A stretch of 64,000 nucleotides of DNA from Pseudomonas japonica (GTDB taxonomy: Bacteria; Pseudomonadota; Gammaproteobacteria; Pseudomonadales; Pseudomonadaceae), in the NCBI RefSeq assembly GCF_013522925.1, contig NZ_JAAMQU010000004.1, positions 62,001-126,000 on the forward strand, read 5' to 3'. Below, one piece after another: positions 1-8,544 of this stretch (position 1 is its first letter; each line of letters begins with the position of its first letter). A model generated the notes under the pieces. It did not search any database and had not been told where the DNA came from. It saw nothing but the letters and a program-made list of their open reading frames with translations. Made by a program: the position numbers and the translations under genes.

Positions 1-106
1 GATCGTAGTGGTACTGGGCGCGGCAGACGGCGGCCGCCTGCACCCGCGCATCGGCAACCGCTACATGGATCTCGAAGAGCTGGCCGCGGAAAAGGCGCAG
101 CAGTGA
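1..106 (+). CDS. AA_synth-like (PF06684) protein, C-terminal end only
   Basis: The window opens inside this gene. The frame starting at base 2 reads about 34 codons and ends ...DGGRLHPRIGNRYMDLEELA...QQ before TGA at 104-106. The DGGRLHPRIGNRY stretch is typical of the C-terminus of the so-called amino acid synthesis family (PF06684), whose biochemical role is not established. The stop overlaps the next start (TGATG), so the gene is translationally coupled to the hydrolase that follows and belongs to the same operon. The family call rests on a short tail recognised by eye. Confidence 0.55.
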   Translation, partial: IVVVLGAADGGRLHPRIGNRYMDLEELAAEKAQQ

Positions 107-939
107 TGAACGCCCGGGCCACTGAATGGACCGCGGCGGGCACTGCTTACCAGGTGACCGGCGAAGGCGAACCCGTGGTGCTCATCCACGGCGTGGGCCT
201 GAACAAGGACATGTGGGGTGGCCAGGTGGTGAGCCTGGCGGAGCAGTACCAGGTAATTACGTATGACATGCTGGGCCACGGCGAAAGCGCCATGCCCCAT
301 GCCGATACAGGGCTGGAAGGGTACGCCGGGCAACTGCTCGAGCTGGTCGAACATCTGGGCCTGGCGCGGGTGCATGTGGTGGGGTTTTCCATGGGGGGGC
401 TGGTGGCGCGGGCGTTTGCCATGCACTACCGCGAGCGACTGGCCTCGCTGGTGATCCTCAACAGCGTGTTCGCCCGCACGCCGGAGCAACGCGCCGGCGT
501 GGTGGAACGTACCCGCCAGGCGGCGGAATTCGGGCCCAACGCCAATGCCGAAGCGGCGCTGGCACGGTGGTTCAGCCGCGAGTACCTCGCTGCCAGCCAT
601 GCACAGGTGGACAACATCCGCCGCACCCTGGCCAGCAACGACCCGCACGGCTACCTGACCACTTACAGCTTGTTCGCCACCCAGGACATGTACCGGGCCG
701 ACGACCTGCCGGGGCTGAACGTGCCTGTGCTGGTGGCCACCGGCGAGCTGGATGCCGGTTCCACGCCGGAGATGGCGCGCCAACTGGCCGCGCGCATCCC
801 GGGTGCCCAGGTTGCCATCCTGGCTGAACAACGCCACATGATGCCGGTGGAATCGCCGCGGCTGGTCAATCAGCTGCTGGTCGGTTTCCTGGCCAACGTC
901 AAATGCCTGCCAGTGCAGGCTGAGGGGAATGTCGCATGA
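106..939 (+). CDS. Alpha/beta-fold hydrolase (RutD/PcaD-like)
   Basis: This 277-residue cytoplasmic hydrolase has the full alpha/beta-hydrolase triad: oxyanion-hole HGVGLN near residue 28, nucleophile Ser95 in GFSMGG, Asp216 in GELD and His244 in EQRHMM. ATG 106 is chosen over the adjacent GTG 103 because it overlaps the upstream stop. Length and layout resemble RutD or 3-oxoadipate enol-lactonase, which act on small carbonyl or lactone intermediates. It is followed with a 4-base ATGA overlap by an aldehyde dehydrogenase, so it probably hydrolyses an intermediate of the flavin-monooxygenase pathway encoded around it. The substrate is unknown. Confidence 0.85.
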   Translation: MNARATEWTAAGTAYQVTGEGEPVVLIHGVGLNKDMWGGQVVSLAEQYQVITYDMLGHGESAMPHADTGLEGYAGQLLELVEHLGLARVHVVGFSMGGLVARAFAMHYRERLASLVILNSVFARTPEQRAGVVERTRQAAEFGPNANAEAALARWFSREYLAASHAQVDNIRRTLASNDPHGYLTTYSLFATQDMYRADDLPGLNVPVLVATGELDAGSTPEMARQLAARIPGAQVAILAEQRHMMPVESPRLVNQLLVGFLANVKCLPVQAEGNVA

Positions 940-2417
940 GCCTGGTTCGTTTTCAGATGTGCATCGCCGGCACCTGGCAGGATGCCCGTTCAGGCCGCAC
1001 CTTCCAGAGCCTGGACCCCTCCACCGGGCAGGCCTGGGCCGAGCTGCCCGACGCCGACGAAGCCGATGTGGATGTGGCCGTGAAGGCCGCGCAGGCGGCA
1101 TTCGACAGCCCGGCCTGGCGTGGCCTTACCGCCACGGCGCGGGGCAAGCTGTTGCGCCGCCTGGGTGACCTGATCGCCGAGAACAAAGAGCAACTCGCCC
1201 AGCTGGAAAGCCGCGACAACGGCAAGCTGATCCGCGAAACCCGCGGCCAGGTGGGCTATCTTCCGGAATTTTTCCACTACACGGCGGGCCTGGCCGACAA
1301 GCTCGAAGGCGGCACCCTCCCCCTCGACAAGCCCGACCTCTTCGCCTACACCGTGCACGAGCCCCTGGGCGTAGTGGCCGGGATCATCCCCTGGAACAGC
1401 CCACTGTACCTCACGGCCATCAAGCTGGCGCCAGCCCTCGCGGCGGGCAACACCATCGTGCTCAAACCCTCCGAACATGCCTCGGCAACGCTGATCGAGC
1501 TGGCCAGGCTGGCATTGGAAGCCGGCATACCACCAGGGGTGGTCAACGTGGTCACCGGTTATGGCCCCAGCACCGGCGCGGCGTTGGTGCGTCACCCGCT
1601 GGTGCGCAAGGTGGCGTTCACTGGCGGCGCGGCCACCGCCCGCCACGTGGTGCGCGGCACCGCCGAAAACTTCGCCAAGCTGTCGCTGGAGTTGGGCGGC
1701 AAATCGCCCAACATCATCTTCGCCGATGCCGACCTGGACAGCGCCCTCAACGGCGTGATCGCCGGGATTTATGCGGCCTCCGGGCAAAGCTGCGTGGCCG
1801 GGTCGCGCCTGCTGGTGCAGGCCGAAATCTACGACACGTTCGTGGAGCGCCTGATCGAGCGTGCCCGCCGCATCAAGATCGGTGCCCCTCGCGAAGAGGC
1901 TACGGAGATGGGCCCCATGGCCACCGAGCAACAGCTGGGTGTAGTGGAGCGGCTGGTGAGCGAAGCCGTGGCCGAAGGCGCCGTACTGCGCATGGGCGGC
2001 AAGCGCCCCACGGTTGATAGCCAGGGCTGGTACTACGAGCCCACGCTGTTCGAGTGCGACCGGCATTCGATGAAGATCATGCAGGAAGAAGTCTTCGGCC
2101 CGGTGGCCTCGGTGATCCGCTTCAACACCGAAGCCGAGGCGCTGGAACTGGCAAACGATTCGGAATACGGCCTGGCCGCCGGCATCTGGACCCGTGACCT
2201 GGGCCGCGCTCACCGGCTGGCCCGTGATGTGCGCTCCGGGATCATCTGGGTGAACACCTACCGCGCGGTATCGGCCATGGCGCCGATCGGCGGGTTCAAG
2301 AACAGTGGCTACGGCCGGGAAAGCGGCATCGACTCGGTGCTGGCGTACACAGAACAAAAAACGGTGTGGATCAACCTGTCTCAGGCACCCATGCCAGACC
2401 CATTCGTGATGCGTTAA
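936..2417 (+). CDS. NAD(P)-dependent aldehyde dehydrogenase
   Basis: A 493-residue member of the aldehyde dehydrogenase superfamily that oxidises an aldehyde to a carboxylate. Visible motifs are PWN (Asn154), the general base Glu252 in LSLELGGKSPN and the nucleophile Cys286 in ASGQSCVAG. The length is standard. The start overlaps the hydrolase stop (ATGA), indicating coupled translation. It is the first of two aldehyde dehydrogenases in the operon, with the flavin reductase gene between them, suggesting successive or alternative aldehyde products. Exact substrate cannot be read from the sequence; betaine-aldehyde-like and hydroxymuconic-semialdehyde-like members look similar. Confidence 0.9.
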   Translation: MSLVRFQMCIAGTWQDARSGRTFQSLDPSTGQAWAELPDADEADVDVAVKAAQAAFDSPAWRGLTATARGKLLRRLGDLIAENKEQLAQLESRDNGKLIRETRGQVGYLPEFFHYTAGLADKLEGGTLPLDKPDLFAYTVHEPLGVVAGIIPWNSPLYLTAIKLAPALAAGNTIVLKPSEHASATLIELARLALEAGIPPGVVNVVTGYGPSTGAALVRHPLVRKVAFTGGAATARHVVRGTAENFAKLSLELGGKSPNIIFADADLDSALNGVIAGIYAASGQSCVAGSRLLVQAEIYDTFVERLIERARRIKIGAPREEATEMGPMATEQQLGVVERLVSEAVAEGAVLRMGGKRPTVDSQGWYYEPTLFECDRHSMKIMQEEVFGPVASVIRFNTEAEALELANDSEYGLAAGIWTRDLGRAHRLARDVRSGIIWVNTYRAVSAMAPIGGFKNSGYGRESGIDSVLAYTEQKTVWINLSQAPMPDPFVMR

Positions 2418-2431
2418 GAGGTAAGGCGGCA

Positions 2432-2917
2432 ATGATCGAAGCCCAAGTATACAAAGAGGTGATGGCCTCCTTTCCGTCTGGCGTGACGGTGGTGACCACC
2501 CTGGACACCGAAGGTGACCTGGTCGGCATTACCGCCAGCGCCTTCAGTGCGCTCTCGCTGGACCCGGCCCTGGTGCTGTTCTGCCCTAACTACAGCTCCA
2601 ACACCTACCCGGCGCTGCTCGAACGCAAGCATTTCGCGATCCACCTGCTATCTGGAGAGCAACAGGCGCAGGCGTTCGCCTTTGCCAGCAAAAGCAAGGA
2701 GAAGGCCCGTGAATTGCCTTGGACCCTCAGCGCCCTGGGCAACCCGATCCTCGAGGGCGCCACGGCGATCATCGAGTGCACGCTGTGGCGGGAATACGAA
2801 GGTGGCGACCACGCGATCATTGTGGGCGAGGTACAGAACCTGATCCTGCCCACCGACCCGGTTACGCCGATGATTTACCACCGCGGCAAGCTGGGCGCCC
2901 TGCCGGTGTTCTGCTGA
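2432..2917 (+). CDS. Flavin reductase (RutF/HpaC-type, FMN-binding split barrel)
   Basis: 161 residues with the split-barrel flavin reductase pattern: FPSGVTVVTTLD near the N-terminus, ITASAFSALSLDPALVLFC and FAIHLLSGEQQ. Such enzymes use NAD(P)H to make free FMNH2 for a separate oxygenase. ATG 2432 follows an AGAGGTAAGG ribosome-binding site; an in-frame extension upstream would run into the preceding gene. The only matching oxygenase in the window is the LLM monooxygenase at 28465-29502, more than 25 kb away but probably under the same regulator. Together they would form a two-component monooxygenase (inference). Confidence 0.88.
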   Translation: MIEAQVYKEVMASFPSGVTVVTTLDTEGDLVGITASAFSALSLDPALVLFCPNYSSNTYPALLERKHFAIHLLSGEQQAQAFAFASKSKEKARELPWTLSALGNPILEGATAIIECTLWREYEGGDHAIIVGEVQNLILPTDPVTPMIYHRGKLGALPVFC

Positions 2918-2941
2918 AACTCTCACTTGAGGTAGCTGTGC

Positions 2942-4393
2942 ATGATCAGCCTTTTTCGCGAGCAAGCATTCATTGCCGGCCGTTGGCGTGACGCCCTGGC
3001 TGGGCGCACCCAAGCGGTACATAACCCGGCGACCGGCGCGGTGGTGGGCCACGTGCCGGAATTCGGCGCGGCCGAGGCGCGGGAAGCGATCAGCGCCGCC
3101 GAAAGCGCCCTGCCCGCCTGGCGCGCCCTGAAGGCTGGGGACCGCGCCGCCTTCCTCAAGCGCTGGCACGCCCTGGTGCTGGAACACACCGAGGCACTGG
3201 CGGCCATTCTTGTGGCCGAGCAAGGCAAGCCGTTGGCTGAGGCGCGGGGTGAGATCCTCTACGCCGCCAGCTTTGTGGAGTGGTTCGCCGAAGAAGCGCG
3301 GCGGGTGTATGGCGACATTATCCCCAGCCACAAGGATGGCGCGCGCATCCTCGTCACCAAGGCGCCGGTGGGCGTGGTCGCGGCCATTACCCCGTGGAAT
3401 TTCCCTGCGGCCATGGTGACCCGCAAGCTGGCGCCGGCGTTAGCCGCGGGTTGCACGTGCATTCTCAAGCCGGCCCCGGACACGCCCTTCACCGCGCTGG
3501 CACTTGTTGCGCTGGCCGAGGAAGCCGGCCTGCCTGCCGGAGTACTCAATGTAATCACCGGTGACGCCATCGCCATTGGCGCCGAATTGACGGCCAGCCC
3601 GGTAGTGAGAAAGCTGTCGTTCACCGGCTCCACCGCTGTGGGCAAACACTTGATGGCGCAGTGCGCGCCCACGTTGAAAAAACTGTCGCTGGAGCTGGGC
3701 GGCAATGCGCCCTTTATCGTGTTCGACGACGCCAACCTGGAAGCCGCCGTGGAAGGCGCCCTGCTGGCGAAGTTCCGCAACGCCGGGCAAACCTGCGTGT
3801 GCGTGAACCGCTTCCTGGTGCAGGCTGGGATTCACGACCAGTTTGTGGCGCGGCTGGCCGAACGCATGGGCGAGCTGGTAGTAGGCGAAGGTACGCAGCC
3901 TGGGGTTACCCAAGGGCCGCTGATCAACCAGGCGGCGGTGGTGAAAACCGAGCAGCACATCGCCGATGCGCTGGAACACGGGGCACGCCTGCTGTGCGGC
4001 GGGGAACGCCACGCGCTGGGCCACGGGTTTTTCCAGCCCACCCTGCTCAGTGAGGTCACCCCGGCCATGCGGGTAGCCCGCGAAGAAACCTTCGGCCCGT
4101 TGGCCGCGGTGTTTCGCTTCACTGACGAGCAAGAAGCGATCGCCTTGGCCAACGACACCGACTCGGGCCTTGCTGCCTATTGCTATACCCGAGACCTGGG
4201 CCGTGCGTTTCGTATGAGCGAAGCCCTGGAATACGGCATGGTGGGCATCAATGAAGGTTTGATTTCCACGGAAGTAGCGCCTTTCGGCGGGATCAAGGCG
4301 TCGGGGCTGGGGCGCGAAGGCTCGCGCTACGGCCTGGAGGACTACCTGGAGGTGCGCTATACGCTGATGGGTGGGCTTGCGGCCGGGGAATAG
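2942..4393 (+). CDS. Succinate-semialdehyde dehydrogenase-like ALDH (GabD family)
   Basis: 483 residues. It has PWNFP (Asn152), the general base Glu251 in LSLELGGNAPF, and Cys285 within AGQTCVCVNR. That Cys-x-Cys context is characteristic of GabD-type succinate/glutarate semialdehyde dehydrogenases. The C-terminal APFGGIKASGLGREGS motif is also typical of the GabD group. It starts 24 bases after the flavin reductase and is likely the last gene of the plus-strand operon before the GntR regulator. A terminal semialdehyde of the pathway is the plausible substrate, giving a TCA-cycle acid. Confidence 0.88.
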   Translation: MISLFREQAFIAGRWRDALAGRTQAVHNPATGAVVGHVPEFGAAEAREAISAAESALPAWRALKAGDRAAFLKRWHALVLEHTEALAAILVAEQGKPLAEARGEILYAASFVEWFAEEARRVYGDIIPSHKDGARILVTKAPVGVVAAITPWNFPAAMVTRKLAPALAAGCTCILKPAPDTPFTALALVALAEEAGLPAGVLNVITGDAIAIGAELTASPVVRKLSFTGSTAVGKHLMAQCAPTLKKLSLELGGNAPFIVFDDANLEAAVEGALLAKFRNAGQTCVCVNRFLVQAGIHDQFVARLAERMGELVVGEGTQPGVTQGPLINQAAVVKTEQHIADALEHGARLLCGGERHALGHGFFQPTLLSEVTPAMRVAREETFGPLAAVFRFTDEQEAIALANDTDSGLAAYCYTRDLGRAFRMSEALEYGMVGINEGLISTEVAPFGGIKASGLGREGSRYGLEDYLEVRYTLMGGLAAGE

Positions 4394-4469
4394 CCTGCCT
4401 AGCCTTGAGGTTCCGGCGTGCCAATGAAAAGATACGCACTCTCCGCTTTACCTGAGTTCAAGAGCACTT

Positions 4470-5222
4470 ATGAAACGCACGCCACTCGACGACAGCTTCA
4501 AGGTCAATCGCAATCCCGTGACACTGCGCGAGATCGTGCTCGACAAACTTCGCAGCGCCATCATGAATTTCCAGCTTCTGCCGGGCGACCGCCTCGTGGA
4601 GCGGGACCTGTGCGATCGCCTGGGCGTGAGCCGCACGTCTGTGCGCGAAGCGCTGCGCCACCTGGAATCCGAAGGCCTGGTGGAGTTTGCCGACGCCAAG
4701 GGCCCTCGCGTGGCGATCATCACGCTGGAGGACGCCTGCAACATTTACGAGCTGCGCGCCGCGCTGGAGGGCCTGATCGTGCAGCTGTTCACCCTGCGCG
4801 CCAAGGCCAAGAACATCCGCGCACTGGAAAAAGCCCTTGCCGTGAACCGCCAGGCGCTGGAGGAAGGTGACCTGCCGCAGGTTCTGGACTCCGTTCAGGG
4901 CTTTTATGAGGTGCTGATGGAGGGCTGTGGCAACCAGGTAGCGGCCACCCAACTGCGCCAGCTCCAGGCCCGCATCAGCTACTTGCGCGCGACCTCGGTG
5001 TCCCAGGAAAACCGACGCGGCGCCAGTAACCATGAAATGGAAAAAATGGTGGAAGCGATCAAAAGCGGCGACCCGAAGGCCGCCTTCGAAGCGTCTGTGG
5101 ATCATGTCCACGCCGCTGCACGGGTTGCGCTCGACTATCTGCGGCGCAAGCAGGAAAGCGACACCAAGCTGCCTGACATGATCGAACCCTTGGCTGTACC
5201 TCAGCCTGCGGTAGGCCGCTGA
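4470..5222 (+). CDS. GntR-family regulator, FCD (FadR) subfamily
   Basis: 250 residues: an N-terminal winged helix-turn-helix (about 16-80; LREIVLDKLRSAIMN, LCDRLGVSRTSVREALRHLESEGLV) and an all-helical FCD effector domain (about 90-230). FCD regulators bind small acids, usually through a metal held by Asp/His residues; here the usual FH of the first metal motif reads FY, so metal binding may be altered. It sits between the catabolic operon and a NUDIX gene. FadR-like proteins bind short palindromes such as TGGTnnnACCA, matching the TGGTATWCCA sites found before four nearby transcription units. It is therefore the leading candidate for their regulator (inference). Confidence 0.9.
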   Translation: MKRTPLDDSFKVNRNPVTLREIVLDKLRSAIMNFQLLPGDRLVERDLCDRLGVSRTSVREALRHLESEGLVEFADAKGPRVAIITLEDACNIYELRAALEGLIVQLFTLRAKAKNIRALEKALAVNRQALEEGDLPQVLDSVQGFYEVLMEGCGNQVAATQLRQLQARISYLRATSVSQENRRGASNHEMEKMVEAIKSGDPKAAFEASVDHVHAAARVALDYLRRKQESDTKLPDMIEPLAVPQPAVGR

Positions 5223-5223
5223 C

Positions 5224-5787
5224 ATGCCCGCGCCCCGCTATTGCTCGCAATGCGGCGGGGCCGACCTGCAACACGGCTGCCCACCCGGGGACACGCACTC
5301 ACGGCTGTTATGTGCCACCTGCGGCTTCGTTCACTACGTAAACCCGAAGATCATCGCCGGCTGCATTGTGGAACACGAAGGCCGCTACCTGCTGAGCCAG
5401 CGCGCGATCGCGCCGCGGCCTGGGACCTGGACCCTCCCGGCAGGCTTCATGGAAGCCGGCGAAACCACGGAGCAGGCCGCGCTGCGGGAAGTGTGGGAGG
5501 AAACCGGGGTACAGGCCCGCATCGTCGCGCCCTACTCCATCTTCAGCGTGCCGCGCATCAGCGAGGTGTACATCGTGTTCCGCGCGGCGCTGGTGAGCAT
5601 GGAAGACACCTGGGGCAGCGAATCCCTGGACCGGCGCCTGTTCCTGCCGGATGACATTCCCTGGGACAACATCTACTACCCGGCCATCCGGCAGATCCTC
5701 GAGCGTTACATCCACGAACGCGCGGCCGGGGTGTATGGGCTGTACATGGGCAATGACGAAGACGGGCAGGTTCATTTCGTGCGGTGA
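5224..5787 (+). CDS. NUDIX hydrolase with N-terminal zinc ribbon
   Basis: 187 residues. Four Cys form a zinc ribbon (Cys7/Cys10 and Cys30/Cys33), followed by a complete Nudix box from Gly74 to Val96 (GFMEAGE...REVWEETGV). These enzymes hydrolyse nucleoside diphosphates linked to another moiety, such as ADP-ribose, NADH or FAD, with Mg2+. It starts one base after the GntR stop, so the two are probably co-transcribed. In a cluster built around flavin chemistry, FAD cleavage to FMN is one possible role, but nothing in the sequence fixes the substrate. Confidence 0.85.
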   Translation: MPAPRYCSQCGGADLQHGCPPGDTHSRLLCATCGFVHYVNPKIIAGCIVEHEGRYLLSQRAIAPRPGTWTLPAGFMEAGETTEQAALREVWEETGVQARIVAPYSIFSVPRISEVYIVFRAALVSMEDTWGSESLDRRLFLPDDIPWDNIYYPAIRQILERYIHERAAGVYGLYMGNDEDGQVHFVR

Positions 5788-5832
5788 ATCCTGGTGTTCC
5801 CGGGCTCCGCCCTCTCAACCATCACCCGCCGC

Positions 5833-6120
5833 TTACACGCCCTCCACAATAACGATCCTGGCGACTCCCGCCCCTTCCCGATGCGCCGCGGCCGCCTGGT
5901 ACTCCGGCGAGTTGTAGCAAGCCACCGCCTGTTCGTAGGAATCGAACTCGATCACCACGTTGCGGGGCGCCGCCGGGCCGTTCTCCATGGCTTCACAGCG
6001 CCCGCCGCGGGCCAGGAAACGGCCGCCGTAACGCGCGAATGCCTCTGGCGCGCGGCTCGTGTATTGGGTGTATTGCTCCGGGTCGGTCACGTCCACGTGG
6101 GCGATCCAATAGCCTTTCAT
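5833..6120 (-). CDS. DUF1330 family protein
   Basis: 95 residues starting MKGYWIAHVDVTDPEQY and containing YGGRFLARGG and NVVIEFDSYEQAVACYNSPEYQ, the hallmark of DUF1330 ferredoxin-fold (dimeric alpha/beta barrel) proteins. Function of the family is not settled; related small barrels include monooxygenases and EthD-like proteins. It is transcribed divergently from ribBX, and the intergenic 72 bases hold the TGGTATACCA palindrome about 30 bases before each start, so both genes probably share one operator. Confidence 0.8.
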   Translation of the reverse strand: MKGYWIAHVDVTDPEQYTQYTSRAPEAFARYGGRFLARGGRCEAMENGPAAPRNVVIEFDSYEQAVACYNSPEYQAAAAHREGAGVARIVIVEGV

Positions 6121-6148
6121 GCGGTGCTCCTCATCTCGGTTAATGTGT

Positions 6149-6163
6149 AATATGGTATACCAA
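6149..6163. promoter_or_regulatory. Palindromic operator 1 (TGGTATACCA)
   Basis: Perfect 10-base palindrome TGGTATACCA at 6153-6162 within AATATGGTATACCAA, midway between the divergent DUF1330 and ribBX starts. The same core recurs at 7351-7360, 28232-28241 and 28376-28385, each upstream of a gene. The TGGTnnnACCA-like form suits a FadR/GntR-type regulator. Confidence 0.65.
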
Positions 6164-6192
6164 CTTATATCACTGCGCGTATCGAGAGTGCC

Positions 6193-7305
6193 ATGCCGTT
6201 CGACAGCATAGAAGCAATCCTGGAAGACTACCGTCAAGGCAAGATGGTGTTGATGGTCGATGACGAAGACCGCGAGAACGAAGGCGACCTGCTGCTGGCG
6301 GCGGATTGCTGCAATGCGGCGGCAATCAACTTCATGGCCCGCGAGGCGCGAGGGCTTATTTGCCTTACCTTGACCGACGAGCACTGTCAGCGCCTTGGGC
6401 TTGAACAGATGGTGCCTACTAACGGCAGCGGTTTCAGCACCGCGTTCACCGTGGCCATCGAAGCGGCCACGGGTGTGTCCACCGGCATCTCCGCCGCAGA
6501 CCGCGCTCGCACGGTCGCCGTTGCAGTACACCCGGAGTCCCGCGCCGAAGACATCGTGCAGCCGGGGCATATCTTCCCGGTGCGAGCACGCGACGGCGGC
6601 GTGCTCACCCGCGCCGGCCATACCGAAGCGGGCTGCGACCTGGCGCGCCTGGCGGGCTTCACGCCGGCGTCGGTGATCGTGGAAGTGATGAACGATGACG
6701 GCAGCATGGCCCGCCGGCCCGACCTGGAAGCCTTTGCGCAGCGGCATGGCATTCGTATCGGCACCATCGCCGACCTGATCCATTACCGCCTGAGCACTGA
6801 GCACACGGTAAGGCGCATCGGCGAACGTGAACTGCCCACCGTGCACGGCACCTTCCGCCTGCTCACCTACGAAGATCGCATTACCGGCGGCGTGCACATG
6901 GCCATGGTGATGGGCCAACCGATGCGCAACCAACCCACGCTGGTGCGCGTGCATGCGATTGACCCGCTGCGTGACCTGGTGGGCGCCGAATACACGGGCC
7001 CGGCCAACTGGACCCTCTGGGCGGCGCTGCAAAAGGTGACCGAAGCGGGCCATGGGGTGGTGGTGATCCTCGCCCACCACGAATCCTCCCAGGCGCTGCT
7101 CGAACGGGTACCACAGCTGACCCAGGCGCCCAAGCGCTTTGCCCCGGGCGCCACGCGTACCTATTCGGAAACCGGCACCGGCGCCCAGATTTTGCAGGAC
7201 CTGGGCGTAGGCAAGATTCGCCACCTGGGCCCGCCCATCAAGTACAACGGCTTGGCCGGCTATGACCTTGAAGTGGTGGAAAACCTACCTTTCGAGCCCG
7301 CCTGA
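6193..7305 (+). CDS. RibBX-type 3,4-dihydroxy-2-butanone-4-phosphate synthase with degenerate GTP cyclohydrolase II domain
   Basis: 370 residues. The N-terminal domain (1-200) has the DHBP synthase acidic loop [11 protein letters not shown] (23-33) and [16 protein letters not shown] (140-154), so it should convert ribulose 5-phosphate to DHBP for riboflavin synthesis. The C-terminal domain (about 205-370) aligns with RibA, but the zinc-binding Cys motifs (HSECLTGD and RCDCG in E. coli RibA) are replaced by HAIDPLRDL and TGPANWTL, so GTP cyclohydrolase activity is not expected. This hybrid is known as RibBX. Finding it in a catabolic cluster under its own operator, away from other rib genes, suggests a dedicated flavin supply for the flavin-dependent oxygenase (inference). 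Confidence 0.88.
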   Translation: MPFDSIEAILEDYRQGKMVLMVDDEDRENEGDLLLAADCCNAAAINFMAREARGLICLTLTDEHCQRLGLEQMVPTNGSGFSTAFTVAIEAATGVSTGISAADRARTVAVAVHPESRAEDIVQPGHIFPVRARDGGVLTRAGHTEAGCDLARLAGFTPASVIVEVMNDDGSMARRPDLEAFAQRHGIRIGTIADLIHYRLSTEHTVRRIGERELPTVHGTFRLLTYEDRITGGVHMAMVMGQPMRNQPTLVRVHAIDPLRDLVGAEYTGPANWTLWAALQKVTEAGHGVVVILAHHESSQALLERVPQLTQAPKRFAPGATRTYSETGTGAQILQDLGVGKIRHLGPPIKYNGLAGYDLEVVENLPFEPA

Positions 7306-7349
7306 CAGCCGTAAAGCCCCTGTAACGACGGGAAGCTCTTGCGCAATTC

Positions 7350-7376
7350 TTGGAATACCATAATATGATATTCCAA
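7350..7376. promoter_or_regulatory. Palindromic operator 2 (two adjacent core sites)
   Basis: A 27-base nearly perfect inverted repeat with arms TTGGAATACCAT and ATGATATTCCAA. It contains two 10-base cores, TGGAATACCA (7351-7360) and TGATATTCCA (7366-7375), in an AT-rich pocket 143 bases before the ABC substrate-binding protein gene. On the minus strand it reads TATTATGGTATTCCA, identical to the site before the NCS1 permease. Confidence 0.7.
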
Positions 7377-7518
7377 GGCCAAAACTGATCCGCGCAGCTG
7401 TATCCACAATTACGCAGATCCCTGATTCGGCCACGCTTCACGTTCACTGAACCACTGCTCCCGAACAAACGCGGGTGCCATACAGCCCGCATAACCACAA
7501 GAAAGCGAGGGCGTAATC

Positions 7519-8544
7519 ATGGTGTTTAGAAAACAGGCGGTCGCGGCATGCGTTGCCGGGTTGCTGACAATTGGCGGCGGCGCCTGCAACGCGGACGAAA
7601 CCATGAGTTTCGTCAGCTGGGGCGGTTCCACCCAGGACGCCCAGCGCGATGCCTGGGCTTCCCCGTTCAGCAAGGCCAGCGGTGTGAACGTGGTGATGGA
7701 CGGGCCGACCGACTACGGCAAACTCAAGGCCATGGTTGAAAGCGGCAACGTGCAATGGGACGTCGTGGATGTGGAAGCTGACTTCGCGCTCCGTGCCGCC
7801 GCAGAAGGGCTGCTGGAGCCGCTGGATTTCTCGGTGATCAAGCGCGACACGCTGGACCCGCGATTCGTGTCCGATAACGGCGTGGGCTCGTTCTACTTTT
7901 CTTTCGTACTGGGCTACAACGAAGGCAAGGTAGGCAGCACGCCGCCGCAATCCTGGGCGGCCCTGTTCGACACGGCCAAATACCCCGGCAAGCGCGCCCT
8001 GTACAAGTGGCCAAGCCCGGGTGTACTGGAACTGGCTTTGCTGGCTGACGGCGTAGCAGCGGACAAGTTGTACCCACTGGACCTGGACCGCGCCTTCAAG
8101 AAGCTGGATACCATCAAGCCCAACATCGTGTGGTGGGGCGGCGGCGCCCAGTCCCAGCAGCTGCTGGCCTCGGGTGAAGCCACGCTCGGGCAGTTCTGGA
8201 ACGGGCGGATCTACGCCCTCCAGCAGGATGGCGCACCGGTGGGGGTGAGCTGGAAGCAGAACCTGGTAATGGCCGACTTCCTGGTCATTCCCAAAGGCTC
8301 GAAAAACAAGGCCGCCGCCATGCGCTTCCTCGCGGCGGCCAGCAGTGCCAAGGGCCAGGCGGATTTCTCCAACCTCACCGCCTATGCGCCTGTGAACAAC
8401 GACAGCATCCCTCGCCTGGATTCGGCCCTGGCGCCTAACCTGCCCACCGCCTACGCCAAGGACCAGATCACCCTCGACTACGCATACTGGGCCAAGAACG
8501 GCCCGGCTATTGCCACACGGTGGAACGAATGGCTGGTCAAGTGA
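7519..8544 (+). CDS. Periplasmic substrate-binding protein, PotD/spermidine-putrescine type
   Basis: 341 residues with a Sec signal peptide (basic MVFRK, hydrophobic core, possible cleavage after ACNA near residue 28). The mature part starts ETMSFVSWGGSTQDAQRDAW, typical of the PotD/PF13416 family. It captures the ligand for the ABC importer encoded directly downstream. A good ribosome-binding site (GCGAGGG) precedes ATG 7519. Ligands of this family include polyamines, opines and other cationic amines, so the true substrate is open. It is the first gene of a four-gene operon with the inverted-repeat operator upstream. Confidence 0.9.
   Translation: MVFRKQAVAACVAGLLTIGGGACNADETMSFVSWGGSTQDAQRDAWASPFSKASGVNVVMDGPTDYGKLKAMVESGNVQWDVVDVEADFALRAAAEGLLEPLDFSVIKRDTLDPRFVSDNGVGSFYFSFVLGYNEGKVGSTPPQSWAALFDTAKYPGKRALYKWPSPGVLELALLADGVAADKLYPLDLDRAFKKLDTIKPNIVWWGGGAQSQQLLASGEATLGQFWNGRIYALQQDGAPVGVSWKQNLVMADFLVIPKGSKNKAAAMRFLAAASSAKGQADFSNLTAYAPVNNDSIPRLDSALAPNLPTAYAKDQITLDYAYWAKNGPAIATRWNEWLVK

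Noticed and set aside
990..2432. Long open frame antisense to the first aldehyde dehydrogenase
   Set aside because: GC-rich codon bias opens the antisense frame; its translation is His/Gly/Gln-rich with no family, while the sense frame has complete catalytic motifs.
6121..6192. FMN riboswitch before ribBX
   Set aside because: Only 72 bases separate the divergent starts, too little for an RFN element; a palindromic operator occupies the gap instead.
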